A stretch of DNA of 64,000 nucleotides from contig JAWKIF010000015.1 of the NCBI GenBank assembly GCA_041394405.1, forward strand, positions 1 through 64,000. The letters are read 5' to 3'. This DNA comes from Microthrix sp041394405. GTDB taxonomy: Bacteria > Actinomycetota > Acidimicrobiia > Acidimicrobiales > Microtrichaceae. Below are positions 1-8,862 of the stretch, in pieces. The position numbers and the translations under genes are program-made. Position 1 is the stretch's first letter. Every line of letters starts with the position of its first letter. The notes under the pieces are model-generated. The model was not told the DNA's origin and did not search any database. It was given only the letters and a program-made list of their open reading frames with translations.

Positions 1-642
1 CATCACGAGGGTGTCTCCCGAGAGGCGCTCGTAGGAGACCAGCCCAGTGCAGTTCAGCTCGGGATACGCAACCGTCCCTTGGACGGTGTTGCCATCGGGC
101 GACGCCAAGTCCAAGCGAACGCTGTAGGGCTGGGCACCGGCCTGACGGGCGGCGCCCGTCCAGGTGCCGACGAAGCGGGTTGCCGCTGGCGCCGGTGCAG
201 CGATGGTGGCCACCGAGGAAGCGCTCGTCGGCTCTGTTGGCGAGTCGTCGGGCACCGGCACCGAGGCGCTGGTGGTCGACGACGAACGCGTGCCCAGCGT
301 GACCGGCGGCTCGTCGGTCGTGTTGGCGGCTGCGGAGGAGGACTCAGTAGCTGCTCGGAACCCGGTCGTGGTATCTGGCGTGTCGCGAGGGCCTTGCCGC
401 TCCTCAGCGATCTCATCACGTCCACCTCGGCCGTCGGTGCGTGCCAGCACCAGGACGAGACCCGCCAGGGCGGCGGCAAGCATTCCGATGGCTACCGCAA
501 CCGCAACCGTCGACCACAGGCTGGGGGTTCGCACGCCGGTCGAGGGGATGTTGCTCGCTGCCACCGAAGGCGCCCGTGCGCCAGGGTCGGACATAGTCGG
601 CTGGTCTCCGGCCATCTGAGACCCGTCGGGATCATCACTCAT
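1..642 (-). CDS. Membrane-anchored protein with C-terminal beta domain (3' end outside window)
   Basis: Open reading frame of 214 codons running off the left edge, starting at the ATG at 642. The product has a cytosolic N-terminus of about 45 residues, one membrane helix (about 46-66, rich in Val/Ala/Leu), a long Ser/Thr/Pro/Ala-rich stalk, then the start of a folded domain with FVGTWTGAARQ, PYSVRLDL and a conserved-looking YPELNC. That GxWxG...YP.LxC pattern resembles the small beta domain seen at the C-terminus of many secreted or kinase-linked actinobacterial proteins (from memory). It is the last visible gene of the minus-strand cluster containing the PP2C/VWA/kinase genes. Function unknown; an extracellular sensor or ligand-binding role is an inference. 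Confidence 0.6.
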   Translation of the reverse strand, partial: MSDDPDGSQMAGDQPTMSDPGARAPSVAASNIPSTGVRTPSLWSTVAVAVAIGMLAAALAGLVLVLARTDGRGGRDEIAEERQGPRDTPDTTTGFRAATESSSAAANTTDEPPVTLGTRSSSTTSASVPVPDDSPTEPTSASSVATIAAPAPAATRFVGTWTGAARQAGAQPYSVRLDLASPDGNTVQGTVAYPELNCTGLVSYERLSGDTLVM

Positions 643-672
643 GTCAGCTCCATTCATGTGCCCGGCCACGGA

Positions 673-1107
673 TCATCCCTGAGCCGTGCGCCTCGGTCTG
701 CGCCACAGGTCCAACAGGCCCACCATCGATGGCAGCGCAGCTGCCGCCACGATCAAGATCCCGGCCGCGCCCACGTTGCCCCGCAGGGCGACGAGGACGA
801 CAACCGCCACGAGGACCACGACGGCGAGGCCGGACCACCAGAGCACCCGCCCGGGCCGCCCGGAGAGCAGCAGGCCAAGGCCGAGAGGCGCGCCGGCGCA
901 CAACGCCGTCAACACCAATCGGCTCGCCCACACGACTCCGATCTCGCCGCTCGAGGTGCCGAGGCGCACCAGATCAACCGCCGAGGTTGCCGACCCTGGC
1001 CCTGTCCGTGTGATGGGCAGACCGGTCGCCGCCACGAGCAGGAGTGCCGACACCAGTGTGGCAAGGATGCGCGCGTGGTGCCGACGGTCTTGGAGGGTCT
1101 CATCCAT
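673..1107 (-). CDS. Small multi-pass membrane protein
   Basis: 144 residues with about four hydrophobic segments (roughly 14-30, 56-80, 86-108 and 113-132) and a basic C-terminal tail ending RRPRRTAQG. The start overlaps the 3' end of the upstream 763-codon gene by 8 bases, so the two are probably translationally coupled. I do not recognise a family. Membership in the same minus-strand run as the kinase, phosphatase and VWA genes suggests an envelope component of that system. Confidence 0.6.
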   Translation of the reverse strand: MDETLQDRRHHARILATLVSALLLVAATGLPITRTGPGSATSAVDLVRLGTSSGEIGVVWASRLVLTALCAGAPLGLGLLLSGRPGRVLWWSGLAVVVLVAVVVLVALRGNVGAAGILIVAAAALPSMVGLLDLWRRPRRTAQG

Positions 1108-3391
1108 CGCTGATGGTCAGGTCCAGTTGCACCGACGTTGTCGTTGAGCCGTAGCTGTGAAGCCTGACCGATCCCGACCCCGTCCCATAGCCAGACAGGA
1201 AATCGGTGCACGGGCAAGAGGAATAGCTACTGCTGTCCGAATCCGCAACGCTGCCATCGATGTACAGGCTGGGGTCGATGTCGTTGTTGGTGGTCCAGGA
1301 AACCTCCAACTCGACGCTGCTGAAGTTGTCACCCACCTCGAATGGCACGCTGATCGTGTCGCCGGGGCGTACCTGCACGGTTTGGCTGGTGGAGCCGTTC
1401 TCGAAGCCAACGGGCTCCTCGACCACCCGGAAACTGAAGGTCGTGCCGGCCTTGCCGGTGACGGCCACCAGCACCTTCCCTGAGTCATACGCCGAGTACG
1501 TACCGTTGGACACCCCGGAACCGTCGCTCTCGACCTCGGGATAGAAGTAGCTCAAGTCGTAGTTCGACAGTTCGCCATCGAACTCCGACAAGCTCATGTT
1601 CGCATCGTCGGAGGACGTGAACTCGATCTCGTAGTTCGCGTACTCATCTGCATCAAAGGTGTACAGCGCCAGCTCGCTCTCCAGGGACCCTCTGACCTCA
1701 TCGTCGAGCTTGATGTTGCCGACTTCAACGGGGACCACCTTCACCTTGGCTGACTTGTTTGGATTGGCCAGGCCGCCGAGCCCGATCGTGGTGTCCTCCT
1801 CTCCAGCCACGAAGTTCATGCTGTAGGGGCCCCCGCCAACATCGTCGGTCGATGACAATGCATCGCCCGCGATGGGGCTCTCGTCATCCACTCCGGCCGC
1901 CCACGCCAGGAACCATTCAGGATCATCCACATCCGCTACCAGCGAGTAAACCTCGTCGGGTTTGGTCGCTACGGACACGCTGGCGAACCCGGCGTCATTG
2001 AAGGCGACGTCGTCCTCCTTCTCGAGGGCGAGTTCGGCATCAACCTCGCCGAGAGGAACCAGCGCCAGTGACTCCAGGAAGTCACGGTCGATCTGCTTCA
2101 TGGCCGTGATTCCCAGGTCGGCCAGCGTCGCCAGCGCATCGAGCTTCCAGCCATCGTCCACCTCCCGCACCAGCACCGAAGGACCGTCACCCAACACCTT
2201 CGGAAGGAGTTGCCCGAGTGGAGCGTCGGTTCCCCAACCCGGCTGATCCTTCTCGCCCTTCTGTGCAACGTCGCCCGTCAGCGCGTTGACGCATTCGCGG
2301 CCCGCATCGTCCTCCCGGTCGTCGCCGCACAGCTCCCACCCGTCCGTGGTGATCTTGTATTCCGCGGTACCACCCGTGTAGGTCGCCTCGCCTGAGTCCA
2401 GAATGAGCCGTGTCGTGCCGTCCGGGCCCGATTCGGTGCGGGTGGTCGTGCTGCCAAGGTCCCAGCTGTCGGGATCGAAGCTGTCACGTCCATACTCGGC
2501 CAACCACTGCTCGGCAGCATCCTGAAAGATGGCCGCAGCCTGTCCTTGGTCGGATGGAAGCTGGGCAGCGAGTTCCTCCGGGTCCCCCGAGTTCACGGCA
2601 TCGGAGAGCTCCTCCAGCACCTCCTCGGGTGACGCCGCTCCGTCGGCGAAGAAGTCGACCTCGCCGAAGTCGTCGAAATTGCCCTCCTCGTAGTAGCCGT
2701 CCTGCGACTCGACCAACAGGTCGGCCGTCGTCAGCGATGGCGAGAGATACCAGCCCCCGCCCTTCCTCACGACGATCGCCGACAGATCACTTCCGACTTC
2801 GTCTTCATAGTCCGATACCTCGACGGAACCAGAGTACCGCTCCTCAAGGGTCTCCGGGCTCACGCCGGCGGCGAGGTCTTGGGGCAGGTTGGATACGTCG
2901 AGCTCATAGGACAACTCACCGTCCCGCAGCCTCACCCGGGCCACATTGGGCGCCAGTTCGTCCACGTCCAAGTTCAGGTCATCCACCGAGCTCTCGGTAC
3001 CCGCAACAGGTCCGGTGCCGACCCCGCTGCGTTTCCGAACCCCTTCGAATTCCTTCATGATGTCGACCAACAGCGGCAGCTCATCGGGGTCGACAACGGT
3101 GGCGGCCAGCACCGGGTCCTGCTTGTTGACCGCCTCCGCCATGGTTTCGAGGACCGCCTCCGGCGAGGATGCTCCACCGCCACCCAGGAAGCGCATCAGC
3201 ACGATCGCGGCAAGGGCGACCGCCACCAGGCCACCGAGGATGCCTCCGATCATCAACCCGCGACCTCCAAGCGCCCTGCTGAGCCGACCCGCCTGCCGTC
3301 CATTGGGCGTCGTCGGCAGGTCGGCCAGAACCGGGTTGGTCGACGGCGCCACGTCATCGCCGACGCCGGGGGTCCACCACTGATCACTCAT
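1100..3391 (-). CDS. Large membrane-anchored protein with duplicated N-terminal and PPC-like C-terminal domains
   Basis: 763 residues. It begins with a short cytosolic segment containing DQWWTPG, then one membrane helix (about 45-69) and a large acidic extracytoplasmic part. Two related segments start SSPEAVLETMAEAVN (about residue 75) and ASPEEVLEELSDAVN (about 252), which points to duplicated domains similar in style to DUF4878/lumazine-binding-like modules. The C-terminal 230 residues form two beta-rich segments rich in Asp/Ser/Tyr that resemble prepeptidase C-terminal (PPC) domains; the last holds SSCPCTD, a possible disulfide. It lies 46 bases downstream of the kinase gene. The likely role is an envelope-exposed sensor or effector in the kinase/phosphatase cluster; no enzymatic motif is visible. 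Confidence 0.6.
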   Translation of the reverse strand: MSDQWWTPGVGDDVAPSTNPVLADLPTTPNGRQAGRLSRALGGRGLMIGGILGGLVAVALAAIVLMRFLGGGGASSPEAVLETMAEAVNKQDPVLAATVVDPDELPLLVDIMKEFEGVRKRSGVGTGPVAGTESSVDDLNLDVDELAPNVARVRLRDGELSYELDVSNLPQDLAAGVSPETLEERYSGSVEVSDYEDEVGSDLSAIVVRKGGGWYLSPSLTTADLLVESQDGYYEEGNFDDFGEVDFFADGAASPEEVLEELSDAVNSGDPEELAAQLPSDQGQAAAIFQDAAEQWLAEYGRDSFDPDSWDLGSTTTRTESGPDGTTRLILDSGEATYTGGTAEYKITTDGWELCGDDREDDAGRECVNALTGDVAQKGEKDQPGWGTDAPLGQLLPKVLGDGPSVLVREVDDGWKLDALATLADLGITAMKQIDRDFLESLALVPLGEVDAELALEKEDDVAFNDAGFASVSVATKPDEVYSLVADVDDPEWFLAWAAGVDDESPIAGDALSSTDDVGGGPYSMNFVAGEEDTTIGLGGLANPNKSAKVKVVPVEVGNIKLDDEVRGSLESELALYTFDADEYANYEIEFTSSDDANMSLSEFDGELSNYDLSYFYPEVESDGSGVSNGTYSAYDSGKVLVAVTGKAGTTFSFRVVEEPVGFENGSTSQTVQVRPGDTISVPFEVGDNFSSVELEVSWTTNNDIDPSLYIDGSVADSDSSSYSSCPCTDFLSGYGTGSGSVRLHSYGSTTTSVQLDLTISDG

Positions 3392-3437
3392 CGTCTTGCC
3401 TCTCCAGCTCTTTGCACACGACGTTCAGAACGAGGCC

Positions 3438-4667
3438 TCAGCCACCAGAAACCAACAGGAAGATCGCCACGCCCATAACGATGAGGCCCACGAGAAAGGA
3501 CACGATGGCCAACGCTCGCAGCTTGGGGTCCGAGGACCTCACAGCGCTGGGCGGCTGAACCTCTGGCACCGACACCGGCCGCTGTATTGGCTGCCGTCGG
3601 GTGGCCTGCTGAGGCCGTGGCCCCGGGATTGATGCGGGGCCGCTGGCGACGGGCGACGGCTGAGGCGTGCTTGGTTCGCCGTCGTCGTCCGCCCACCACG
3701 ACCCGCCGGTGGCGCGGCCGGACCGGTCGACGATGTATTTCTCAGCACCCTCGAGCGCACCGACACCTTCCTCGACCAGCGCTCGCACCGAGTCGATGGA
3801 GTCCGGCTTCACCCGGCAAGCCGCGATCAACGTCGTTGCCAAGGTGGCAACTTCATCGTCGACGTCCCGAAGCCTGCTCCAGATAGTGCGCTCAGCCCGA
3901 TCAACGCCCACGAAGTCCTCACTGCTGAAGATGAGGTTCTCACCAGAATGAAACTCATCCCACAGCTTGGGTTCGGCAGCCAAGGCCTTGAGGGACACGT
4001 AGGTCACGAACGCCGGAAACACGTCCGCCGTCAAGGAGACCTCGTCGGACTCCAACCGGGCGGGGTGCTGGTAGTTGGGATGGCCAACCTCCAGCATGGA
4101 GACAGGCAGCCCCTCCACCCAGACCCCGTCGTAGTCGATGAGGGCGAACGTTCCGTCCTCGTCAACCATCACGTTGCCATGCTGGATGTCTCCGTGAACG
4201 ACTCCGCTCACCGCAAGCTGGTCACAGGCGTTCAGCCACCCCTCCGCCAGCGCGCCAATCCTCTCGACATCCCGATCCTCCGTGGCGTCGTCGAGAGCAG
4301 ACGACAGCGTCTTCCCTGGCACCCACGGCATCAGGACCGCAGGGAACCTGCCTTGACCGTATGCGATCGCCTCCTCAATCCACTTCGCACCTACAAACAG
4401 TTCGCTGGGTTGACGTTCCAGGTGGCTGGAGAGCTGCCGATAGCGCTCCGCGTGTTGCGTCGGCGTCGTGAACAGACGCAAGGCCTGCGGCTGGCCATTG
4501 AGCGTCATGGGGAAGACTGCGGCCGTTTGCCCGGACTTCACCACGGGGATTCCCATCATGTTGGATCGGAACTCGGCGCCCTTCAGCTCCTCAGCAATCA
4601 CGCAGCGTTCTGGGTCCTGCACGGCGGCGACGTAGACCGTGGCGGACGGCCACGAGTTGCTCGTCAT
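3438..4667 (-). CDS. Atypical Ser/Thr protein kinase of the TerY-P triad type, C-terminally membrane anchored
   Basis: 409 residues. The catalytic loop HGDIQHGN (158-165) and the metal-binding LIDYDG (about 176-181) mark a protein-kinase fold. The usual VAIK lysine position reads ALRLF, with Arg replacing Lys, a variant I associate with the divergent kinases of TerY-P triads. A proline-rich linker (about 320-375) leads to a C-terminal membrane helix (about 386-406), so the kinase domain is probably tethered to the inner face of the membrane. Its start overlaps the PP2C stop by 4 bases. The kinase is expected to phosphorylate proteins of the cluster and the adjacent PP2C to reverse this; both are inferences from gene order. 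Confidence 0.8.
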   Translation of the reverse strand: MTSNSWPSATVYVAAVQDPERCVIAEELKGAEFRSNMMGIPVVKSGQTAAVFPMTLNGQPQALRLFTTPTQHAERYRQLSSHLERQPSELFVGAKWIEEAIAYGQGRFPAVLMPWVPGKTLSSALDDATEDRDVERIGALAEGWLNACDQLAVSGVVHGDIQHGNVMVDEDGTFALIDYDGVWVEGLPVSMLEVGHPNYQHPARLESDEVSLTADVFPAFVTYVSLKALAAEPKLWDEFHSGENLIFSSEDFVGVDRAERTIWSRLRDVDDEVATLATTLIAACRVKPDSIDSVRALVEEGVGALEGAEKYIVDRSGRATGGSWWADDDGEPSTPQPSPVASGPASIPGPRPQQATRRQPIQRPVSVPEVQPPSAVRSSDPKLRALAIVSFLVGLIVMGVAIFLLVSGG

Positions 4668-5410
4668 GATTGGCTCTCCTGAAGTTGAATCCGAACCAGG
4701 GTGACGTCATCGTCTTCGAGGACCTCCACCGCCCGCAGCTCATCGACGATTCGTGTGAACCGGTTGGGGCCGAAGTCTGCCGCAGCAGTCCAGATCGGTT
4801 GTTCGGCCTCCGCAAGAGCCAGCATCGCCGAACCGAATGCATCTGTCGTCAGGTAGAGACAATCGCCAGGACGCAGGTCGCCCTCGCAATACCGGGCCGC
4901 CTCTGCCCCGTAGGACTCCTCGTAGGGGGAGCTGCTCAGCAGACTGGGCGTCGAGTCGAAGCCCTCCGCGTCCCGGGTCGGCAATGCGGACACCAGCTGT
5001 TCACCTCGGGTGTGAAACAGGCAGGCATCGCCAAGCTGAACACCGATGAATCTTGTGCCGCCCACTCCGGACAAGAGAAAGGTGCCGACAAAGGTCGCAA
5101 AGCTGCCCCGCCGGCTGGCGTCTGATGCATACCACGACGTATCCGACACGGCCTCGGAGGATGTCTGAAATCCCTCCGCCACCGTGGCCACCCACCGATG
5201 GAACTCGCTCAGGTCCGGGCTGAGCTGGGGAGGGCGCTTCAGAAACTCCTCAACCAGCAATGCGCTCCACCGGCCGGCCCTATAGGAACTGGAGGCTCCA
5301 TCGGCAACAGCAGCCACCCCGCGTGCCTCGTCGTAGGCAGCGGCGTCTTCCCACTCGCGCTCTTCCGCGGCTGCCTTCGGTGCCCAGTAGGCCCGAATGA
5401 TTGGTGTCAT
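4664..5410 (-). CDS. PP2C-family protein phosphatase of the TerY-P triad
   Basis: 248 residues covering a single compact PP2C (PPM) domain with no transmembrane segment. Metal-binding motifs are visible in order: VADGASSS near residue 36, GVQLGDA in the middle, LTTDAFG near 193 and EDDDVTLV near the C-terminus. The Asp residues in these motifs are those expected to hold the Mn/Mg centre. Both ends overlap neighbours by 4 bases (VWA gene upstream, kinase gene downstream), so all three proteins are probably made together from one mRNA. The likely role is dephosphorylating substrates of the adjacent kinase in the cytosol. Confidence 0.85.
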   Translation of the reverse strand: MTPIIRAYWAPKAAAEEREWEDAAAYDEARGVAAVADGASSSYRAGRWSALLVEEFLKRPPQLSPDLSEFHRWVATVAEGFQTSSEAVSDTSWYASDASRRGSFATFVGTFLLSGVGGTRFIGVQLGDACLFHTRGEQLVSALPTRDAEGFDSTPSLLSSSPYEESYGAEAARYCEGDLRPGDCLYLTTDAFGSAMLALAEAEQPIWTAAADFGPNRFTRIVDELRAVEVLEDDDVTLVRIQLQESQS

Positions 5411-6258
5411 CGAATGGCCTGGGAGGTGGCGGTACCGATCTGAAGGAACCGCACTACCGCAGACATGTCAGCGTTGTAGACAAACCCCTTCGCGCCCGCA
5501 TCCAAGCTCATGCCCATCCCCTGGGCCAGGCTCGCCATGTAGGGGGGCAGGTTGCTGGACATCTCGAACAGCAGACGCGCGTAGTCGTTGTCGAGCGTGG
5601 CCGGGTTGGACGGGAAGAACAGCGGGGCATTCGAGAGGGCCGACACATTGAGGTTGAACAACAAGACGTTGCCGTCTTTGGTGGAGAGCGACTGGATGCG
5701 CTTGGACCACACTCGTGGGTCGCCATCAGTTGCCGCACCGTCGGAGATATTGATGACGATGGGCGGGAACGAATCGGGGTGCTGTTGGACCCAGGTGGCC
5801 AGCATTCCGCCCACGCGATTCAGCGCCTCACACATGGGCGTTCGCTGATCCGCCACCGAATCCACCCAGACGGGGAACTTGTGGCGACGGGGAACCGTTC
5901 CCATGTCGCCGTCAGATCCCGGCGATGAGACCGACTCACGCTCCTCAACCCGCACCGGGTTGTCGGCCACATCCACGATCGACACCATGTCGCGTCCCAT
6001 GAGCGCACCGCCGAACGCGCTCGCCACGCTGGGGCCGTATCCAATCACACCAATGTCGTAATAGTGGCGTGGCCCTTCGGACTCGTCCTTGATGCACCGA
6101 AGCACCAATTCGTAGAGCAGGTTGTTCAGCGCCTCCGCCACGGCCACGGCCTTGCTGCGTTGCTCGCCGGCGACCGGCTCGTTCATTGAGCCCGATTGGT
6201 CGATCAGAAAGACCATGCAGCCCGGGTGGTTTCGGTCAAGGCGGCGTTCATAGGCCAT
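5407..6258 (-). CDS. VWA-domain protein of the TerY family
   Basis: 283 residues, one von Willebrand factor A domain. The MIDAS motif is complete: DQSGSMN at about 20-26, a Thr in QRTPMCEAL in the middle and the Asp of ISDGAATDGD. The preceding gene ends 30 bases upstream and a good ribosome site (AAGGAG, 6 bases before the ATG) sets the start, so this may be a strongly translated gene within the operon. The 3' end overlaps the PP2C gene by 4 bases. TerY-type VWA proteins with a PP2C and a kinase form the TerY-P triad described in comparative genomics of Ter stress systems; VWA proteins usually act as metal-dependent scaffolds. Confidence 0.82.
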   Translation of the reverse strand: MAYERRLDRNHPGCMVFLIDQSGSMNEPVAGEQRSKAVAVAEALNNLLYELVLRCIKDESEGPRHYYDIGVIGYGPSVASAFGGALMGRDMVSIVDVADNPVRVEERESVSSPGSDGDMGTVPRRHKFPVWVDSVADQRTPMCEALNRVGGMLATWVQQHPDSFPPIVINISDGAATDGDPRVWSKRIQSLSTKDGNVLLFNLNVSALSNAPLFFPSNPATLDNDYARLLFEMSSNLPPYMASLAQGMGMSLDAGAKGFVYNADMSAVVRFLQIGTATSQAIR

Positions 6259-6288
6259 AAGAACTCCTTAAAGGGGTGGTACTAGCGA

Positions 6289-6876
6289 TCATGTCGCGTC
6301 ATCAGAAGCCGCTGGAACGTTGACCCGAACGTGGGACCGGACGACGGTCGGTGGCTGCACCACGGCCAACTGCCACTGCTTGCCGCAATCGGTGCACATG
6401 CCATGGGTCTTGGCGTTGTTGCGGACCAGGCGCCTCACCTGCCCGCAATTCGGGCACTGCGGGCCACGGGGCGAGTCCTCTATCGCAGCGAGCGCTGCGA
6501 GGTCGTAGGCCCTGGCCTTGGCTAGCCGAGGTCGGTCTCCCCGCACGGTTGGCGTGTCTCCATGATGATCATCGGCCTGCGAGCTCGCATCACCCCCGGG
6601 ATGCGGGGGCGCACCCTGACCCGCCAGTCCTTCTGTTCCACCCGCGTCAGAGGCAGATGAGCCAGGGTTCGCCTTGGGGCCCTCCACGGCCAACGACGCC
6701 CAATACAGACCAACCGCCAGCACAATGGCTGGCAGGATCATCAGGACGACGACGATGCCATTGCTCACCAAGAGCAAGGCACCGACGATCAGGATCAGCG
6801 CACCAACGATGGCGCCTACAAGCACCCGAGCGTTGACACCTGCACGGCTCGGCCGAGTGCTGGTCATAGTGCTCAC
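6289..6876 (-). CDS. Two-helix membrane protein with C-terminal zinc ribbon
   Basis: 195 residues. Two adjacent membrane helices (about 17-40 and 42-62) are followed by a Gly/Asp-rich linker and a C-terminal zinc ribbon made of CPNCG (about 143-147) and CTDCG (about 162-166). The start is a GTG overlapping the upstream secreted-protein gene by 4 bases (GTGA). Zinc ribbons attached to membrane segments are common in cluster-specific adaptor proteins; binding a partner such as the VWA protein or kinase is an inference. No family name recognised. Confidence 0.6.
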   Translation of the reverse strand: MSTMTSTRPSRAGVNARVLVGAIVGALILIVGALLLVSNGIVVVLMILPAIVLAVGLYWASLAVEGPKANPGSSASDAGGTEGLAGQGAPPHPGGDASSQADDHHGDTPTVRGDRPRLAKARAYDLAALAAIEDSPRGPQCPNCGQVRRLVRNNAKTHGMCTDCGKQWQLAVVQPPTVVRSHVRVNVPAASDDAT

Positions 6877-7544
6877 TCAGCCTCCCCCGCAGACTCTTGT
6901 CGTTCATCCCGATCATCTCCGTCGCCCCGCTCGCCGTCTCCGCTCGGGTCGAAGAGCTCGACATCGCTGCCTAGAATATCCAGTTCGGTTTGACCGTCGA
7001 CGACTAACGAATAGCCGTACACGTTGGAACCTGATTGAACCTCGTTCCTTGTGCGGATCGACAGGCGCTTCCCGCCTGCCAGTTCCGGTCGGTCCGGCAA
7101 GGCGAGACGGAGATCGTCAAGTTTCACTCCCCTACATTCCCGCACAGCGTCGGGGGGACCTTCTAAGGTGCCGTAGTCAACGTCCACATCCATCTCCCAC
7201 TTGTTCCGCCCCACCCCGGCATTTGGAGATCCGTTGATCTTATCCATCACAAGGCTGCCGCGAATTCCGACATCGGCCAGCCGGTAAAAGCAGTCTTTCC
7301 CAGATACCCAGCCGCCTTTCTCTACCTCCTCCTCGGCGATCGTCGTCGGCGAACTGGCGGTGGTCTTCGGAATCGATGTGGTCTGTTTCGGCCCGTCATC
7401 GCCTGAGGGCCGTTCTGACCTTGTCGCGGGAGGCAAAGGAGGTTCGGGCGCGACTGCCGTACCGAAGCCCACCGTTCCGGCCGTGACGACAGCTGTAGCG
7501 GCCAGCGTCAAAGCCACACGCGCAACTTGCGAAATGCCGCTCAC
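6873..7544 (-). CDS. Secreted or membrane-anchored protein of unknown function
   Basis: 223 residues. It has an N-terminal hydrophobic segment (about 8-30) that could be a signal peptide or anchor, a Pro/Ser/Thr-rich linker to about 75, then a domain with two Cys (GKDCFY and RECRG) that could form a disulfide, and a highly charged Asp/Glu/Arg tail. GTG start. The gene is coupled by a 4-base overlap to the zinc-ribbon membrane protein. I recognise no family. Confidence 0.55.
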   Translation of the reverse strand: MSGISQVARVALTLAATAVVTAGTVGFGTAVAPEPPLPPATRSERPSGDDGPKQTTSIPKTTASSPTTIAEEEVEKGGWVSGKDCFYRLADVGIRGSLVMDKINGSPNAGVGRNKWEMDVDVDYGTLEGPPDAVRECRGVKLDDLRLALPDRPELAGGKRLSIRTRNEVQSGSNVYGYSLVVDGQTELDILGSDVELFDPSGDGERGDGDDRDERQESAGEAE

Positions 7545-7660
7545 TGATGATCTGCCTTCACGTCTTCAACCGTACGGAAGCCCGGCTCAGTGGTCAAAGC
7601 TCACGGAGCGCGGTCGTGTGCGTGGCGACCGCCACACCCAGCGGGAACTCGGCGACATCT

Positions 7661-8506
7661 TCATTGGCCGGACGATGTGCAGCCGACTGCTTCAACATCC
7701 CCGAGCGGGTCGATGAACTTGCCAATTCGCCATTGATCCAGATATGGCTGGGGCAGCACGTGGCCGCGCCGGTGATCCCAACCGACCAAACAAGCAGGCG
7801 ACAGGCCGAAGTGAAGGTGACACCCGGTTCCGGCAGCGTTGCCGGAGTCGCCCACCGTGCCGATCTCCCGGCCTGGGCGCACCTGGTCGCCAACCTTGAC
7901 GCTGACCGATGCCATGTGGCTTCCGTAGTAGCGAACACCGCGCGAATCCACCAGCGCTACCGCGAGCCCGCTCTTAGCGCTTCCGTCCTTGCTGCCGGCG
8001 GCCCACTGGTCGACCGTCTCGACCTCCTCCACGACGGAATCGGTGACGGCCCGGACGGGCGTGCCACACTCCGCAAACATGTCGGCTGCGGGATAGTCGT
8101 GGTGTTCGGGGTCATAGCGGGTGGCTTCGGAGGCCACGGGAAAGATGAACTGTCGCTCGCCCTCAGGCTTCGGAGCTGCCGCAGCCATCTCGCCGGCAAT
8201 GACGCTTGGCGGTTCGCTCACCGCTTGCGGCTCGGTGGTGGTGGGAGGAAGCGCCGTACTGCTCGGCGTCTCGGTGGTCGAGGCGGTTGACGAGGACGTG
8301 CTGACACCTGGGCTGCTTGTCGCAGTGCCCTGCACCACGGATCTGGTCTCGGCGCTCGAATCGCCGGAGGTTGCGAGTTGGAACGCAAGCACACCGGCAA
8401 CGACGCCCACCACGAGCAGTATCGCTGCCAACACGCCTTGGGCAACGCGGCCCCGGGCGTGGGCCTTGCCTTCATCCAACTCGTGGCTCACACCCTTCGC
8501 CTTCAC
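7661..8506 (-). CDS. M23-family (LytM/lysostaphin-like) peptidase, membrane anchored
   Basis: 281 residues. A basic N-terminus precedes a membrane helix (about 20-45), a Ser/Thr/Pro-rich stalk reaches about residue 110, and an M23 metallopeptidase domain follows. Zinc-site motifs are present: HHDYPAAD (about 138-145), GSHM in the middle and HLHFG (about 234-238); GTPVRAV and GDSGNAAGTG are also typical of the fold. The predicted role is cleavage of peptidoglycan cross-links outside the membrane, or a wall-binding scaffold. The start is a GTG; a second GTG five codons on is possible. It is the only gene of this cluster with a clear cell-wall function. Confidence 0.75.
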   Translation of the reverse strand: MKAKGVSHELDEGKAHARGRVAQGVLAAILLVVGVVAGVLAFQLATSGDSSAETRSVVQGTATSSPGVSTSSSTASTTETPSSTALPPTTTEPQAVSEPPSVIAGEMAAAAPKPEGERQFIFPVASEATRYDPEHHDYPAADMFAECGTPVRAVTDSVVEEVETVDQWAAGSKDGSAKSGLAVALVDSRGVRYYGSHMASVSVKVGDQVRPGREIGTVGDSGNAAGTGCHLHFGLSPACLVGWDHRRGHVLPQPYLDQWRIGKFIDPLGDVEAVGCTSSGQ

Positions 8507-8583
8507 AAACGAGCGAGCCTAGGTGTTGAACCATGGGTGTCTGCCAATTCGCTTTGAGCGCAGCACTTCGTCCAACACGGCGC

Positions 8584-8862
8584 CTATCGGGGGGGCAGCT
8601 CGAATGTTGAGGCACACTCATCGGCAGCCTGGTAGCAGGCTTCTGCCAACGCACGGTCCCGCAATGCCCGAAGATCATTGGCGCCATCACCCATCCTCCG
8701 CGGCAGCACCTCGGGGGACGGGTTCAAGACGCCGGGATCCTTCGGGCACATCACGTGAGGATCCGCCGGGATGCGGTACGCCAAGGGGTGCTGTGGGGCA
8801 TCGTTCGCGTCGGACAGCGTCGAGACGTCGCTGGAAACGGGCTGTGGGGGTTTGGCCGTCAT
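8584..8862 (-). CDS. Small hypothetical protein, translationally coupled to the large zinc-ribbon gene
   Basis: 92 residues with no membrane segment. The start chosen is the ATG at 8862, which overlaps the TGA of the upstream 2.9-kb gene in the sequence ATGA; an ATG two codons earlier is the alternative. The C-terminal third looks helical (LRALRDRALAEACYQAADEC) and contains two Cys. Codon use matches the neighbours and the coupling supports a real gene, but no family is recognised. Confidence 0.45.
   Translation of the reverse strand: MTAKPPQPVSSDVSTLSDANDAPQHPLAYRIPADPHVMCPKDPGVLNPSPEVLPRRMGDGANDLRALRDRALAEACYQAADECASTFELPPR

Noticed and set aside
79..1113. Long open frames on the plus strand opposite the start of the minus-strand cluster
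   Set aside because: They are Arg/His/Gly-rich, lack family motifs and mirror good minus-strand genes with signal or membrane segments; typical antisense shadows in high-GC DNA.
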